From a virus, in the IMG/VR virus record IMGVR_UViG_3300013005_000207, positions 1 through 20,871 of that record: a DNA stretch of 20,871 bases. One strand, 5' to 3'. Below, in pieces: positions 1 through 6,296 of the stretch. The position numbers and the translations under genes were made by a program. Under the pieces are notes generated by a model that saw nothing but the letters and a program-made list of their open reading frames with translations, ran no database searches and was not told the DNA's origin. The first letter of the stretch is position 1, and every line of letters begins with the position of its first letter.

Positions 1-2
1 AA

Positions 3-140
3 CCCAACAAAGTGACACCCAAACAAGAAGAGTGGATGCGTATGTTGAGCAGACAAAACTATGATACGCTTGTATGTTATGACTTTGATAGTTTCAGAGA
101 ACATATTGACAAGTATATGTTTTGGGCAATCCATGATTAG
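3..140 (+). CDS. VRR-NUC domain protein, C-terminal fragment (5' end outside window)
   Basis: Seen: an open frame enters from the left edge and stops at TAG 138-140, giving about 45 residues. The segment contains KVTPKQEEWMRMLSRQNYDT followed by a V-C-Y-D strand and the end FREHIDKYM. This spacing (a T-P-x-Q-x-x-W helix, a short loop, a V-C strand, then a D-x-F-x-x-x-I-x-x-Y helix) is what I know from the end of VRR-NUC nuclease domains (PD-(D/E)xK fold), common in phages as a small Holliday-junction or replication-associated nuclease. The catalytic part lies outside the window, so activity cannot be judged. A 38-bp gap with a possible promoter separates it from the sigma factor gene. It could be another small restriction-fold nuclease. 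Confidence 0.6.
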   Translation, partial: PNKVTPKQEEWMRMLSRQNYDTLVCYDFDSFREHIDKYMFWAIHD

Positions 141-157
141 AATACGATAATTTATCG

Positions 158-166
158 TACATTTAC
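158..166 (+). promoter_or_regulatory. Possible -7-like promoter element TACATTTAC before the sigma factor gene
   Basis: TACATTTAC lies 12 nt before the GTG start at 179, in an AT-rich 38-nt gap. It resembles the Bacteroidota -7 consensus TAnnTTTG with A in the last position. No TTG is seen about 20 nt upstream. The same TAnnTTTAC pattern precedes 2488 and 5386. So short a leader fits weakly; it is a candidate only. Confidence 0.35.
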
Positions 167-178
167 AAAATTAAAAAA

Positions 179-787
179 GTGGTTACCCTTGAAGATATTG
201 CCAAACGACACAAAGAATGGTATAAAATTGCCAAGTATCTCGGGGCTAACAACGATCAAGCCGATGATATGGTTCAAGCAATGTACCTGAAGTTAGCAGA
301 ATTACAACTTGTAGAGGGTAATTTCCAACGTATCACTAATTATCACGGGCAGGTCAACACGATATATTTATTCAAGATGCTTCACAATGCGTTTATTGAC
401 ATTAAAAGAGCCACGAAGCACCCAATACCATACCAAGACCATTTCGTTCCAATAGAAAGCCCAGAAATGGCTGAAATCGCACATTTGGAATTAATGTTAG
501 AAGTCAAGAAAGCAATTGATGAACTACGTGACTACGATCAGATGTTATTAGAACTACATTTTGTGTATGGTCATTCTATGCGAGACATCGAAAAACGGAC
601 GGGGATTCCAACACGGAGTGTGTTTAACTCCATCAAGAACGCAAAATTACATATCAAACAAAGAACGCAAAATCAATACAAATCATATGCAGAACAAAAA
701 AGAAACACGGAGACGATTTACAGAAACCCGACCAAGTTTGGGAGTGGGGGACACGATTCAGAAAGTAACGAAGGCAACGGGTATTGA
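179..787 (+). CDS. Phage-encoded sigma-70 family (ECF-like) RNA polymerase sigma factor
   Basis: 202 aa from a GTG start; no ATG lies nearby in frame, and the upstream A-run is typical of Bacteroidota initiation. Residues about 10-45 (HKEWYKIAKYLG..NDQADDMVQAMYLKLAEL) match sigma region 2, with the D-x-A-x-D-x-V-Q-x-x-Y core. Residues about 112-165 form a region-4 helix-turn-helix (IDELRDYDQMLLELHFVYGHSMRDIEKRTGIP, then SVFNSIKNAKLHI), which would read a -35-type element. The protein presumably redirects host RNA polymerase to phage promoters, perhaps for late genes. The tail after residue 165 is polar and overlaps the next gene by 101 nt in another frame, so it is probably not conserved. Family assignment is good; the promoters it uses are unknown. 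Confidence 0.82.
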   Translation: MVTLEDIAKRHKEWYKIAKYLGANNDQADDMVQAMYLKLAELQLVEGNFQRITNYHGQVNTIYLFKMLHNAFIDIKRATKHPIPYQDHFVPIESPEMAEIAHLELMLEVKKAIDELRDYDQMLLELHFVYGHSMRDIEKRTGIPTRSVFNSIKNAKLHIKQRTQNQYKSYAEQKRNTETIYRNPTKFGSGGHDSESNEGNGY

Positions 788-1085
788 AAAGTTAGCCAAG
801 TTTATTGCAGGAGAAGATTGTGGATGTGACGCCCGTAAGGAGAAGTTGAACTCATTGTTTAGGTATAAACAACCACTATGTATGACAGAAGACGAATACA
901 CGTGGTGGACGGAATTTAAACAAGTAAATACTCAAACCCTAAGTCCCACAGAAGCCGATAAAGTCGCCGCCATTTGGTCCCGTATCTTCCAATCCAAACG
1001 ATTGTATCGTCCATGCAGTTGTAACCCACGTGAGTGGCAGAAGATGATCAACGAAATCACAATTGTATACAACACCTATGAATAA
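687..1085 (+). CDS. Small cysteine-rich phage protein of unknown function, possibly metal-binding
   Basis: 132 aa from ATG 687, overlapping the sigma gene by 101 nt. The conserved-looking part starts around GVGDTIQKVTKATGIEKLAK and continues through AGEDCGCDARKEKLNSLF, a single Cys before MTEDEYTWW, and a C-terminal PCSCNPREWQKMI. The CxC pairs (DCGC and PCSC) suggest four cysteines binding a metal, possibly zinc. I recall similar small proteins, annotated as hypothetical, near the terminase of many Bacteroidota phages. Function is unknown. Alternative starts are TTG 738 or GTG 744, which would cut the overlap to about 50 nt and still keep the recognisable part. The 3' end overlaps the ParB-like gene by 8 nt, so translation is probably coupled. 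Confidence 0.7.
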   Translation: MQNKKETRRRFTETRPSLGVGDTIQKVTKATGIEKLAKFIAGEDCGCDARKEKLNSLFRYKQPLCMTEDEYTWWTEFKQVNTQTLSPTEADKVAAIWSRIFQSKRLYRPCSCNPREWQKMINEITIVYNTYE

Positions 1086-1725
1086 CGTGATCCAAGTTTC
1101 GTTAGATTCCATCAAACCAAACCCCAATAATCCGAGGTTTATTCGAGATGCAAAATTCAAGAAGTTAGTTCAATCGATTAAGGACTTCCCAGAAATGTTG
1201 AAGATCCGTCCCATTGTAGTAAACCAAGATATGGTCGTACTAGGGGGTAACATGAGATTGAAAGCATTGAAAGAATGTGGCTATGAAACCATTGATGTGA
1301 TCCAAGTTGAGAACCTCACAGAAGAGCAGGAAAAAGAGTTTATTGTTAAAGACAATGTAGGATTCGGTGAATGGGATTTTGATATACTCGCAAACGAGTG
1401 GAATGTTGTAAAACTTGACGAATGGGGATTGAACGTTGCAGTTGACCTCAAAGACATTGAAGCCCTAGAGATCGGTAACAACTTTGAAGAACGATTTGAG
1501 AACATCAAGAACCAAGATAGCATCTACCCGATAGTACCTGAGTATGACGAAGATCAAGAAGCGTTTATTATTGTAGTAGACAATGAAGTTGACGCTAATT
1601 GGCTTAGAGAAACCCTAGGTATGCAGAAGATGGCTAGTTACAAGAATAGCGAAGTAGGCAAGTCCAACGTGATCAGTTTTAACGATTTTAAGGATGCAAT
1701 TGAAAATAGTCATACCGAGTCATAA
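1078..1725 (+). CDS. ParB-like nuclease-fold (ParB/sulfiredoxin superfamily) phage protein
   Basis: 215 aa from ATG 1078, preferred over an in-frame TTG at 1063; it overlaps the upstream stop (ATGAATAA). Residues about 5-100 have the ParB N-terminal pattern: V-SLDSIKPNPNNPR, a helix ending in the IRPIVVNQDM strand, then the signature VLGGNMRLKALKECGY (GxxR-x-x-A box variant) and DVIQVENLTEEQEKEFIVKDN. Known: in this superfamily the motif binds nucleotide (CTP or ATP), and phage members often sit beside terminase or DNA-modification genes. There is no clear helix-turn-helix after it, so this is not a classical centromere-binding ParB. The C-terminal half is acidic (EYDEDQEAFIIVVDNEVDANWL) and of unknown role. 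Confidence 0.75.
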   Translation: MNNVIQVSLDSIKPNPNNPRFIRDAKFKKLVQSIKDFPEMLKIRPIVVNQDMVVLGGNMRLKALKECGYETIDVIQVENLTEEQEKEFIVKDNVGFGEWDFDILANEWNVVKLDEWGLNVAVDLKDIEALEIGNNFEERFENIKNQDSIYPIVPEYDEDQEAFIIVVDNEVDANWLRETLGMQKMASYKNSEVGKSNVISFNDFKDAIENSHTES

Positions 1726-2434
1726 ACGTCACGATAATGTGATCACTACCAAACTAGTCAAGAATGCGATTATTTGCGTAGCAGAGAGCCAAGTTGATCT
1801 GTACAAAGAACACAACCCCGATTATGAAATTGTAGCCCATCCTGATAGTGTTATAGGGTTGATCCCCAAACGTAATTGGATGAAGAACCATTTTGGCGAT
1901 ATGTTTATGATAGATGACGATGTGTTTATGTTCCACAAATTGTACATGAACATGGGAGAACCCTCAGTAGTCAAAAGTTCAGCATTCATCGAAAATCAAA
2001 TCTACGCTTTGTATGAAACTGCCAAGTTGATGGAAGTCCCATTGTTTGGGTTTACAAAAAATCCACGTCCTGAGCAATACAACGTATTCAAGCCATACCG
2101 ATTAGATCAAACAATTACGGGGTGTGCGTACGGAGTAATGGGTAATTCAGACATCAAGTGGGACGAAGATTTTAAATTGAAAGAAGATTTTTATATAAGT
2201 TGTTTAGCGAAGTATAAATATCGTAAAATATTAGTAGATACCCGTTTCAACTTTGGTCAGAAAGACACGTTTGTGAGTTCGGGTGGACTTGCGGAGATCC
2301 GTAACCACGACCAAGAACGCAGAGACATGCTACGTATGCGGAAAAACTTTGGAGAATGTGTAACCCTCAAACAAGATAGATCATTTGCTAAAAGTAAAGT
2401 GAAAAATAATATAACAGTAAAATTCGGTTTTTGA
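1694..2434 (+). CDS. GT-A fold glycosyltransferase resembling the TAGT (TET-associated glycosyltransferase) group
   Basis: 246 aa from ATG 1694, which overlaps the ParB-like gene by 32 nt. The N-terminus MQLKIVIPSHKRHDNVITTK is the first GT-A strand and nucleotide-binding loop. GLIPKRNWM at about 55-63 and MIDDDVFMF at 72-80 supply an Arg/Asn helix and a DxD-type metal/nucleotide-sugar site (D74-D76). The compact GT-A core with I-V-I-P-S, K-R-N and D-D-D resembles the phage TAGT group, proposed to glycosylate hypermodified pyrimidines in DNA. No TET/JBP oxygenase or thymidine-modifying enzyme lies in the window, so DNA as acceptor is an inference; a structural protein is also possible. The nearby epimerase could supply the sugar donor. 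Confidence 0.65.
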   Translation: MQLKIVIPSHKRHDNVITTKLVKNAIICVAESQVDLYKEHNPDYEIVAHPDSVIGLIPKRNWMKNHFGDMFMIDDDVFMFHKLYMNMGEPSVVKSSAFIENQIYALYETAKLMEVPLFGFTKNPRPEQYNVFKPYRLDQTITGCAYGVMGNSDIKWDEDFKLKEDFYISCLAKYKYRKILVDTRFNFGQKDTFVSSGGLAEIRNHDQERRDMLRMRKNFGECVTLKQDRSFAKSKVKNNITVKFGF

Positions 2435-2459
2435 GTTTTTTTATCTCGTTTTTATTATT

Positions 2460-2484
2460 TAATTTTACAATATCAAATTAAAAC
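2460..2484 (+). promoter_or_regulatory. Candidate promoter/leader: TAATTTTAC plus the 21-nt leader shared with 5361-5381
   Basis: TAATTTTAC (2460-2468) ends 19 nt before ATG 2488. The leader from 2464 (TTTACA, three variable bases, TCAAAT, then A-rich) is 17/21 identical, by eye, to the one at 5361-5381 before the second non-structural cluster. Its position and AT-rich context suit a Bacteroidota-type -7 box. No TTG stands at the usual -33 spacing. Confidence 0.5.
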
Positions 2485-2487
2485 TAT

Positions 2488-3033
2488 ATGTCATACACAC
2501 CAAGAACTATCAACAACTACGACTTCTATGAAGTCAGTTCCTCACTCCAAAAAGCGATTCGTCGCAACGACATCAAAACTGCGGGATTCTTTGCTCTCGA
2601 ACTTTGGCATAGCGGATTTGCCAACTATGTTTGGAAGCGATTGTACACCATTTCCGCCGAAGATTGTTGGGGCGTAATCACCAAAGAGATCGAAGCATTG
2701 TGGCAGGGCTACCAACTTGTCAATGACGGGGCAAAATCACCCAAGGGGCGTATCTTTATTAGCAAAGCCGTCATTTTACTTTGTGAATGCACCAAATCAC
2801 GTGAAGCCGATCATTTACAAAATCTCATCTACGATAAAATGAATATCGATATTGATGAAATTGAAGCATATCTTGACGATGTGCGTAAAAACCCACTACC
2901 AATACCACAATATGCGTATGATTGTCATACGTGGAAGGGCAAAAAAATGGGCAAAACCAAAAAAGAGTTCTTCAAAGAAGAATATGAAGCGTTGCAACCA
3001 AAACAAATAGGCATTTTTGATAACTTAGTATGA
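2488..3033 (+). CDS. Stand-alone protein resembling the C-terminal domain of RarA/MgsA AAA+ ATPases
   Basis: 181 aa from the first ATG after the leader. No Walker A or B motif is present. Residues about 15-110 form a helical segment (SLQKAIRRNDIKTAGFFALE, W-HSGFANYVWKRLYTISAEDCWGV, then an alanine- and charge-rich helix with KGRIFISKAVILLCECTKSREADHL) that follows the MgsA C-terminal pattern: a paired-helix 'A-x-x-x-A-x-x-L', an 'R-L-x-x-x-S-x-E-D' motif and 'A-x-x-x-L-x-x-x-x-K-S'. The C-terminus has YAYDCHTWKGKKMGKTKKEF, also typical. Known: RarA/MgsA proteins act at stalled forks, and this domain contributes to tetramerisation and SSB or DNA contacts. A role in phage DNA replication is inferred. 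It is the first gene after its own putative promoter and overlaps the epimerase gene by ATGA. Confidence 0.5.
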   Translation: MSYTPRTINNYDFYEVSSSLQKAIRRNDIKTAGFFALELWHSGFANYVWKRLYTISAEDCWGVITKEIEALWQGYQLVNDGAKSPKGRIFISKAVILLCECTKSREADHLQNLIYDKMNIDIDEIEAYLDDVRKNPLPIPQYAYDCHTWKGKKMGKTKKEFFKEEYEALQPKQIGIFDNLV

Positions 3034-3794
3034 GAGTAGTCGTAACTGGATCCAATGGATTCATAGGTAAAAACCTCGTAGAAAAACTAATCACTAACCC
3101 CGATATCCTCGGGGTTCAGTGCATAGATATAAAGACGGGATGGGATATCAAATTTATTGATAAGTTAGTCGTAGTCCCCGATGTGATTGTACACCTTGCA
3201 GCCGAAGTCAGTGTTTTTAACGAGGACCACGACCAAATTGTCAAGACGAACATGCTTGGATTTATGGTAGTCGCAGATTATTGCAAGAAGCACAATGTAA
3301 GATTGATATATGCAAGTAGTAGCAGTGCCAACAATATCACAAGCATGTATGGTATGTCCAAAAAATTTAATGAGTATTACGCGATGATCTACGCACCCAA
3401 TAGTTTAGGATTGAGATTCCACAATGTATACGGCAAATACCAAAGGAAAGACACATTGATTGGGAAGATCCTTAACGAAAGGAAAATCACTCTGCACAAC
3501 AACGGAGACAATGTCAGGTTTTTTACCCACGTCAATGACGTAGTAGATTGCATCGAACACCATATTTTTACAAGTGAAGTGGGAGTAATGAACATATGTT
3601 CCAAAGAATGTTATACCACCCACGATATAGTAAACTTTTTGCGTAAGTACTACAATTTCAGTGTGCAGTATGTATCAGAAATGAGACGACACGATAGAGT
3701 GTACCAAAAGATTGAAGACCTCCTCGAATGGGAATGTAAACACACCGATATTGATTTTAACCTCAAACAATTAGTAGAAGATCATGGCAAATGA
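3030..3794 (+). CDS. NAD(P)-dependent epimerase/dehydratase (extended SDR family)
   Basis: 254 aa. The Rossmann signature GSNGFIG at residues 7-13 (GxxGxxG) follows strand MRVVVT. VIVHLAAEVSV fits the second NAD-binding motif, and IYASSSSANN with YGMSK gives the catalytic Ser cluster and Tyr107-xxx-Lys111 pair. LGLRFHNVYGKYQRKD is the usual 'R-x-x-N-V-Y-G' strand, and the later RFFTHVNDVVDCI matches the conserved cofactor/substrate lid region. The likely reaction is epimerisation or dehydration of a nucleotide-sugar. At about 50 residues shorter than typical GalE/RfbB-type enzymes, it has a reduced C-terminal substrate domain. Start ATG 3030 overlaps the previous stop; its end overlaps the small terminase by 11 nt. 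It may provide a sugar for the glycosyltransferase at 1694. Confidence 0.88.
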   Translation: MRVVVTGSNGFIGKNLVEKLITNPDILGVQCIDIKTGWDIKFIDKLVVVPDVIVHLAAEVSVFNEDHDQIVKTNMLGFMVVADYCKKHNVRLIYASSSSANNITSMYGMSKKFNEYYAMIYAPNSLGLRFHNVYGKYQRKDTLIGKILNERKITLHNNGDNVRFFTHVNDVVDCIEHHIFTSEVGVMNICSKECYTTHDIVNFLRKYYNFSVQYVSEMRRHDRVYQKIEDLLEWECKHTDIDFNLKQLVEDHGK

Positions 3795-4146
3795 ACGACT
3801 GAACACGACACTCTTAAAAAAGAACATGATTGTTGCCCTAGAAAAGAACATGGGCATAGTAAGTATCGCAGCGAGACAAGTAGGAGTACACAGAGCCACT
3901 CACTATGATTGGATGAAAGACGATGAGCATTATCGTACCGCAGTTCAACACCTAGAGGGTAACCAACTTGACCTTGCAGAATCCGTACTATTGAATCAGA
4001 TTAGAGATGGCAACACCACAGCAGTGATCTTTTTTTTGAAGACGAAAGGCAGAGTACGTGGGTATGTAGAGAGAACAGAAATCACGGGAGTTGGAGAAGA
4101 TAATCGCATACGCATTGAGATAGTAGATGCAAACCCTAAGAACTAA
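3784..4146 (+). CDS. terS: Terminase small subunit
   Basis: 120 aa. Residues about 8-50 contain a helix-turn-helix (MIVALEKNMGIVSIAARQVG, then VHRATHYDWMKDDEHYRTAV), the DNA-recognition fold of small terminases. The rest, LDLAESVLLNQIRDGNTTAV followed by IFFLKTKGRVRGYVERTEI, is the typical 'L-L-x-x-I-x-x-G-x-x-x-A-x-x-F-x-L-K-x-x-G-x-x-x-G-Y' segment of Bacteroidota phage TerS proteins. It would recognise the packaging site and load the large subunit encoded immediately downstream, with which it overlaps by 20 nt. The T8 run inside codons for I-F-F-L is probably incidental. Confidence 0.85.
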   Translation: MANERLNTTLLKKNMIVALEKNMGIVSIAARQVGVHRATHYDWMKDDEHYRTAVQHLEGNQLDLAESVLLNQIRDGNTTAVIFFLKTKGRVRGYVERTEITGVGEDNRIRIEIVDANPKN

Positions 4147-5287
4147 TGTAGTATTTAAACACTTGCGGGATAGTAAATCCCGTATTGTCGTAGAACAAGG
4201 GGGTACACGTAGTGGTAAGACCTACAATATCCTCATGTGGCTGATATTTGATTATTGTACTCACAATAAGAAGAAGATAGTATCAATCGTACGTAAGACG
4301 TTTCCTGCTTTACGTGGAACTGTGATGCGTGACTTTTTAGAGATCATACAAAACGTAGGATTGTACAATGAAGATCACCACAACAAAAGCACGAATGAAT
4401 ACTATTTGATGGGAAACACAATTGAGTTCCTATCAGTAGACGAACCACAAAAAGTACGTGGTCGTAAACGTGATCTGTTATTCGTTAATGAAGCCAATGA
4501 ATTAAAGTTGGAGGATTTTCGGCAGTTAATGATGCGTACCACGAACAAGATCATTATTGACTACAATCCGTCAGAGGAATTTCACTGGATCTACGACCAT
4601 GTCCTGATCCGAGATGACGTTGAGTTTCATCAAACCACCTACCTAGACAACCCGTTCCTCGAACAATCGTTGATCGATGAGATTGAGAAACTTAAGAACA
4701 TAGACGAAAACTATTGGAATGTATACGGGTTAGGTATGCGAGGGCAATCACGATCACTTGTATTCAGTTTCGTAGAAGTTGAGCAAATCCCCGAGGTAGC
4801 CAAGTTCAAAGCGTTTGGACTTGATTTTGGGTATACGAATGATCCAACTGCACTAGTAGCCATGTACATTCATGATACCTATATTTACTTTGATGAGTTG
4901 ATCTACCAGACGGGTATGACCAATAGTGACATAGGCAACATGCTTAAAACATTAGATATAGATCGTAGTGATATCATTTGGGGAGATTGTGCTGAACCAA
5001 AAACCATTGCAGAGTTACACCGATTTGGATTCAATGTCAAGGGTACGGCTAAGGGATCAGATTCAATTAATGTGGGGATAGACATGATGAGGAGATACAC
5101 CATTTGCCTCACCAAACGTAGCGTAAATCTCATCAAAGAGATGAGGAACTATAAATACATAGAAGATCGTGAGGGGAGGTTAACAAACAAACCTATCGAT
5201 GCGTTTAACCACGCTATTGACGCATGTAGATACTCAGTATACAACACACTCGCCAAACCGAACATAGGTAAGTATAGTATCCGTTGA
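4127..5287 (+). CDS. terL: Terminase large subunit (PBSX-type packaging ATPase/nuclease)
   Basis: 386 aa. Walker A is GGTRSGKT at residues 25-32, preceded by the adenine-binding Q24. Walker B with catalytic Glu is LLFVNEANEL at about 117-126. The C-motif region MMRTTNKIIIDYNPSEEFHW follows. The RNase H-like nuclease domain starts with GLDFGYTNDPTAL (Asp about 232), continues with WGDCAEP (Asp about 286) and ends with DAFNHAIDACRY (third acidic site). Length and motifs fit PBSX-family terminases. It cuts concatemers and drives DNA into the prohead through the portal (here 12 kb downstream). Start ATG 4127 lies inside terS; no SD is visible, so coupling is likely. A 98-nt non-coding stretch follows. 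Confidence 0.95.
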   Translation: MQTLRTNVVFKHLRDSKSRIVVEQGGTRSGKTYNILMWLIFDYCTHNKKKIVSIVRKTFPALRGTVMRDFLEIIQNVGLYNEDHHNKSTNEYYLMGNTIEFLSVDEPQKVRGRKRDLLFVNEANELKLEDFRQLMMRTTNKIIIDYNPSEEFHWIYDHVLIRDDVEFHQTTYLDNPFLEQSLIDEIEKLKNIDENYWNVYGLGMRGQSRSLVFSFVEVEQIPEVAKFKAFGLDFGYTNDPTALVAMYIHDTYIYFDELIYQTGMTNSDIGNMLKTLDIDRSDIIWGDCAEPKTIAELHRFGFNVKGTAKGSDSINVGIDMMRRYTICLTKRSVNLIKEMRNYKYIEDREGRLTNKPIDAFNHAIDACRYSVYNTLAKPNIGKYSIR

Positions 5288-5320
5288 TCCAATCGTCTTT
5301 TTTTAGTCACCTTTTTATTT

Positions 5321-5381
5321 TATTTTTACAAATCTAAATATCTAGCAAATTATGCCTATCTTTACATAGTCAAATAAAAAC
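5321..5381 (+). promoter_or_regulatory. Tandem candidate promoter elements (TATTTTTAC, TATCTTTAC) and shared leader
   Basis: The gap 5288-5385 holds two TAnnTTTAC matches, at 5321-5329 and 5357-5365. The second ends 20 nt before ATG 5386 and begins the leader that nearly repeats the one at 2464-2484. No hairpin terminator is seen after terL, only T-rich runs. The arrangement suggests an independent start for the 5386-6205 cluster. Confidence 0.5.
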
Positions 5382-5385
5382 AACT

Positions 5386-5613
5386 ATGAAACAAAACCTA
5401 ATCCTCATTAACCGCCTCAATCGTATATTCGATATGAGCATGTTTTATTCCATCAGCGTTGGCGAACATCGTGTACACCTCCAAGGCGAATTAACACAAG
5501 CCAACATCGTCAAAATCAAAGCAATTGATCAACGCAATCGTTTCAAATATGAAGTGACTGCTATTGGCTCTATTGAATTTCGTTACAAAAACTATTTAAT
5601 CGTACTTTTATGA
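5386..5613 (+). CDS. Small conserved-looking hypothetical protein
   Basis: 75 aa from the first ATG after the tandem promoter candidates. No family is recognised. The product starts with a basic, hydrophobic stretch (MKQNLILINRLNRIFDMSMF), continues with short beta-like segments (YSISVGEHRVHLQGELT, YEVTAIGSIEFRY) and ends in a hydrophobic IVLL. It has no transmembrane segment of convincing length. The stop overlaps the RadC-like start (ATGA), so it is translated with that gene. Its base composition (more CGC, ATC and AAC codons) looks more like the 2488 gene than the structural genes, by eye. A DNA-metabolism or early-gene role is only a guess from this context. Confidence 0.65.
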   Translation: MKQNLILINRLNRIFDMSMFYSISVGEHRVHLQGELTQANIVKIKAIDQRNRFKYEVTAIGSIEFRYKNYLIVLL

Positions 5614-6056
5614 GCAAGGCATTTCAAGTAGGCGAAGTAAAATTGACGTATGGGCGTACTGAAGAATATCGTGGGCAACTGCGATCCGCTAATTGTACCA
5701 TCAAGTTCCTACGTAAATTGATTGATGAATCTGTCATTGAACACCATGAAGAATTTTGGGTGTTATTTTTAAACCACGCTCACAAAATAATTGGGTTTCA
5801 GCAACTTAGCGTTGGGGGAATTGCGGGATGTGTTGTCGATGTACGCCATTTGTATCAAGCAGCGTTATTGACCAATGCTTCCAAAATAATTGTATGTCAC
5901 AATCATCCAAGCGGAGCAACCACACCAAGCGAACCCGATATTGAGATTACTGAAAAAATCAAACAATGTGGCAAAATCCTCGATATTCAATTGTTAGACC
6001 ACGTGATCCTCACAAGTGATAGTTATATGTCTTTTGCCGAGGAGGGGCGTTTATAA
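5610..6056 (+). CDS. RadC-like JAB domain protein
   Basis: 148 aa. It consists almost wholly of the RadC/JAB (JAMM-like) fold. The metal site is complete: Glu in the EEFWVLFLNHAHKIIG strand, His97 and His99 in HNHPSG, Ser107 and Asp110 in PSEPD (pattern HxHPSGx4PSxxD). The bacterial RadC N-terminal helix-hairpin-helix region is missing; about 30 residues with KFLRKLIDE take its place. Known: RadC-type JAB proteins are common on phages and islands; biochemical function remains unsettled, although the metal ligands suggest hydrolysis. The end LLDHVILTSDSYMSFAEEG is typical of the family. It lies second in a three-gene cluster and overlaps the next start by one base (TAATG). Confidence 0.88.
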   Translation: MSKAFQVGEVKLTYGRTEEYRGQLRSANCTIKFLRKLIDESVIEHHEEFWVLFLNHAHKIIGFQQLSVGGIAGCVVDVRHLYQAALLTNASKIIVCHNHPSGATTPSEPDIEITEKIKQCGKILDIQLLDHVILTSDSYMSFAEEGRL

Positions 6057-6205
6057 TGCAACTTAGACCTTATGACGAAGAAATTTTTAATGATTACGAT
6101 AACTATGCTGATTGGCAAACCAACTTCATTGAAGAGTGTGAATCCGATGAGAACTTGTTGTATTACGATAACGAAGCAGATTATGACCTATTCGATAACG
6201 AGTAA
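6056..6205 (+). CDS. Very acidic 49-aa small protein
   Basis: An ATG overlapping the RadC-like stop (TAATG) opens a 49-codon frame starting MQLRPYDEEIFNDYDNYADW and ending DLFDNE. It is rich in Asp, Glu, Asn and Tyr and has almost no basic residues. Overlap-coupled translation and the terminator 20-odd bases after the stop support a real gene. No family is recognised. Highly acidic phage microproteins sometimes mimic DNA or inhibit host nucleic-acid-binding proteins, but nothing here demonstrates this. It could also just be a short poorly conserved ORF. Confidence 0.6.
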   Translation: MQLRPYDEEIFNDYDNYADWQTNFIEECESDENLLYYDNEADYDLFDNE

Positions 6206-6227
6206 GTCCTAGTTGCTTAATTGACAA

Positions 6228-6255
6228 AAGAAAGGGGTTAATAGCCCCTTTTTTT
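6228..6255 (+). terminator. Rho-independent terminator
   Basis: AAAGGGG (6231-6237), a 7-nt loop TTAATAG and CCCCTTT form a 7-bp stem, with the 3' T-run extending to 6255. It closes the RadC-like cluster just before the tail operon promoter. Confidence 0.85.
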
Positions 6256-6273
6256 ATCGTTGGTAACATTCGT

Positions 6274-6281
6274 TACTTTTG
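6274..6281 (+). promoter_or_regulatory. Bacteroidota-type -7 element TACTTTTG before the tail operon
   Basis: TACTTTTG is an exact TAnnTTTG match placed 15 nt before ATG 6297 and just after the terminator, as expected for the start of a new transcription unit. No clear TTG occurs at the usual -33 spacing; the nearest (6260-6262) is too close. Confidence 0.55.
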
Positions 6282-6296
6282 TCGTTTTATAGATAT

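Noticed and set aside
561-686. Upstream extension of the cysteine-rich protein from 561
   Set aside because: It would overlap sigma region 4 fully and gives no plausible protein sequence; ATG 687 or later is preferred.
2435-2459. T-rich stretch after the glycosyltransferase as terminator
   Set aside because: Only a 3-bp GAG/CTC pairing around the Ts; no GC-rich stem.
4029-4037. T8 run in the small terminase gene with a T TTT TTG slippery heptamer
   Set aside because: The -1 frame stops after about 21 codons with no recognisable product, and the in-frame IFFLKTKGR segment looks conserved in TerS proteins.
6279-6296. TTG 6279 as tail-chaperone start
   Set aside because: It overlaps the TACTTTTG -7 element at 6274-6281, so it would not be in the transcript; ATG 6297 follows it properly.
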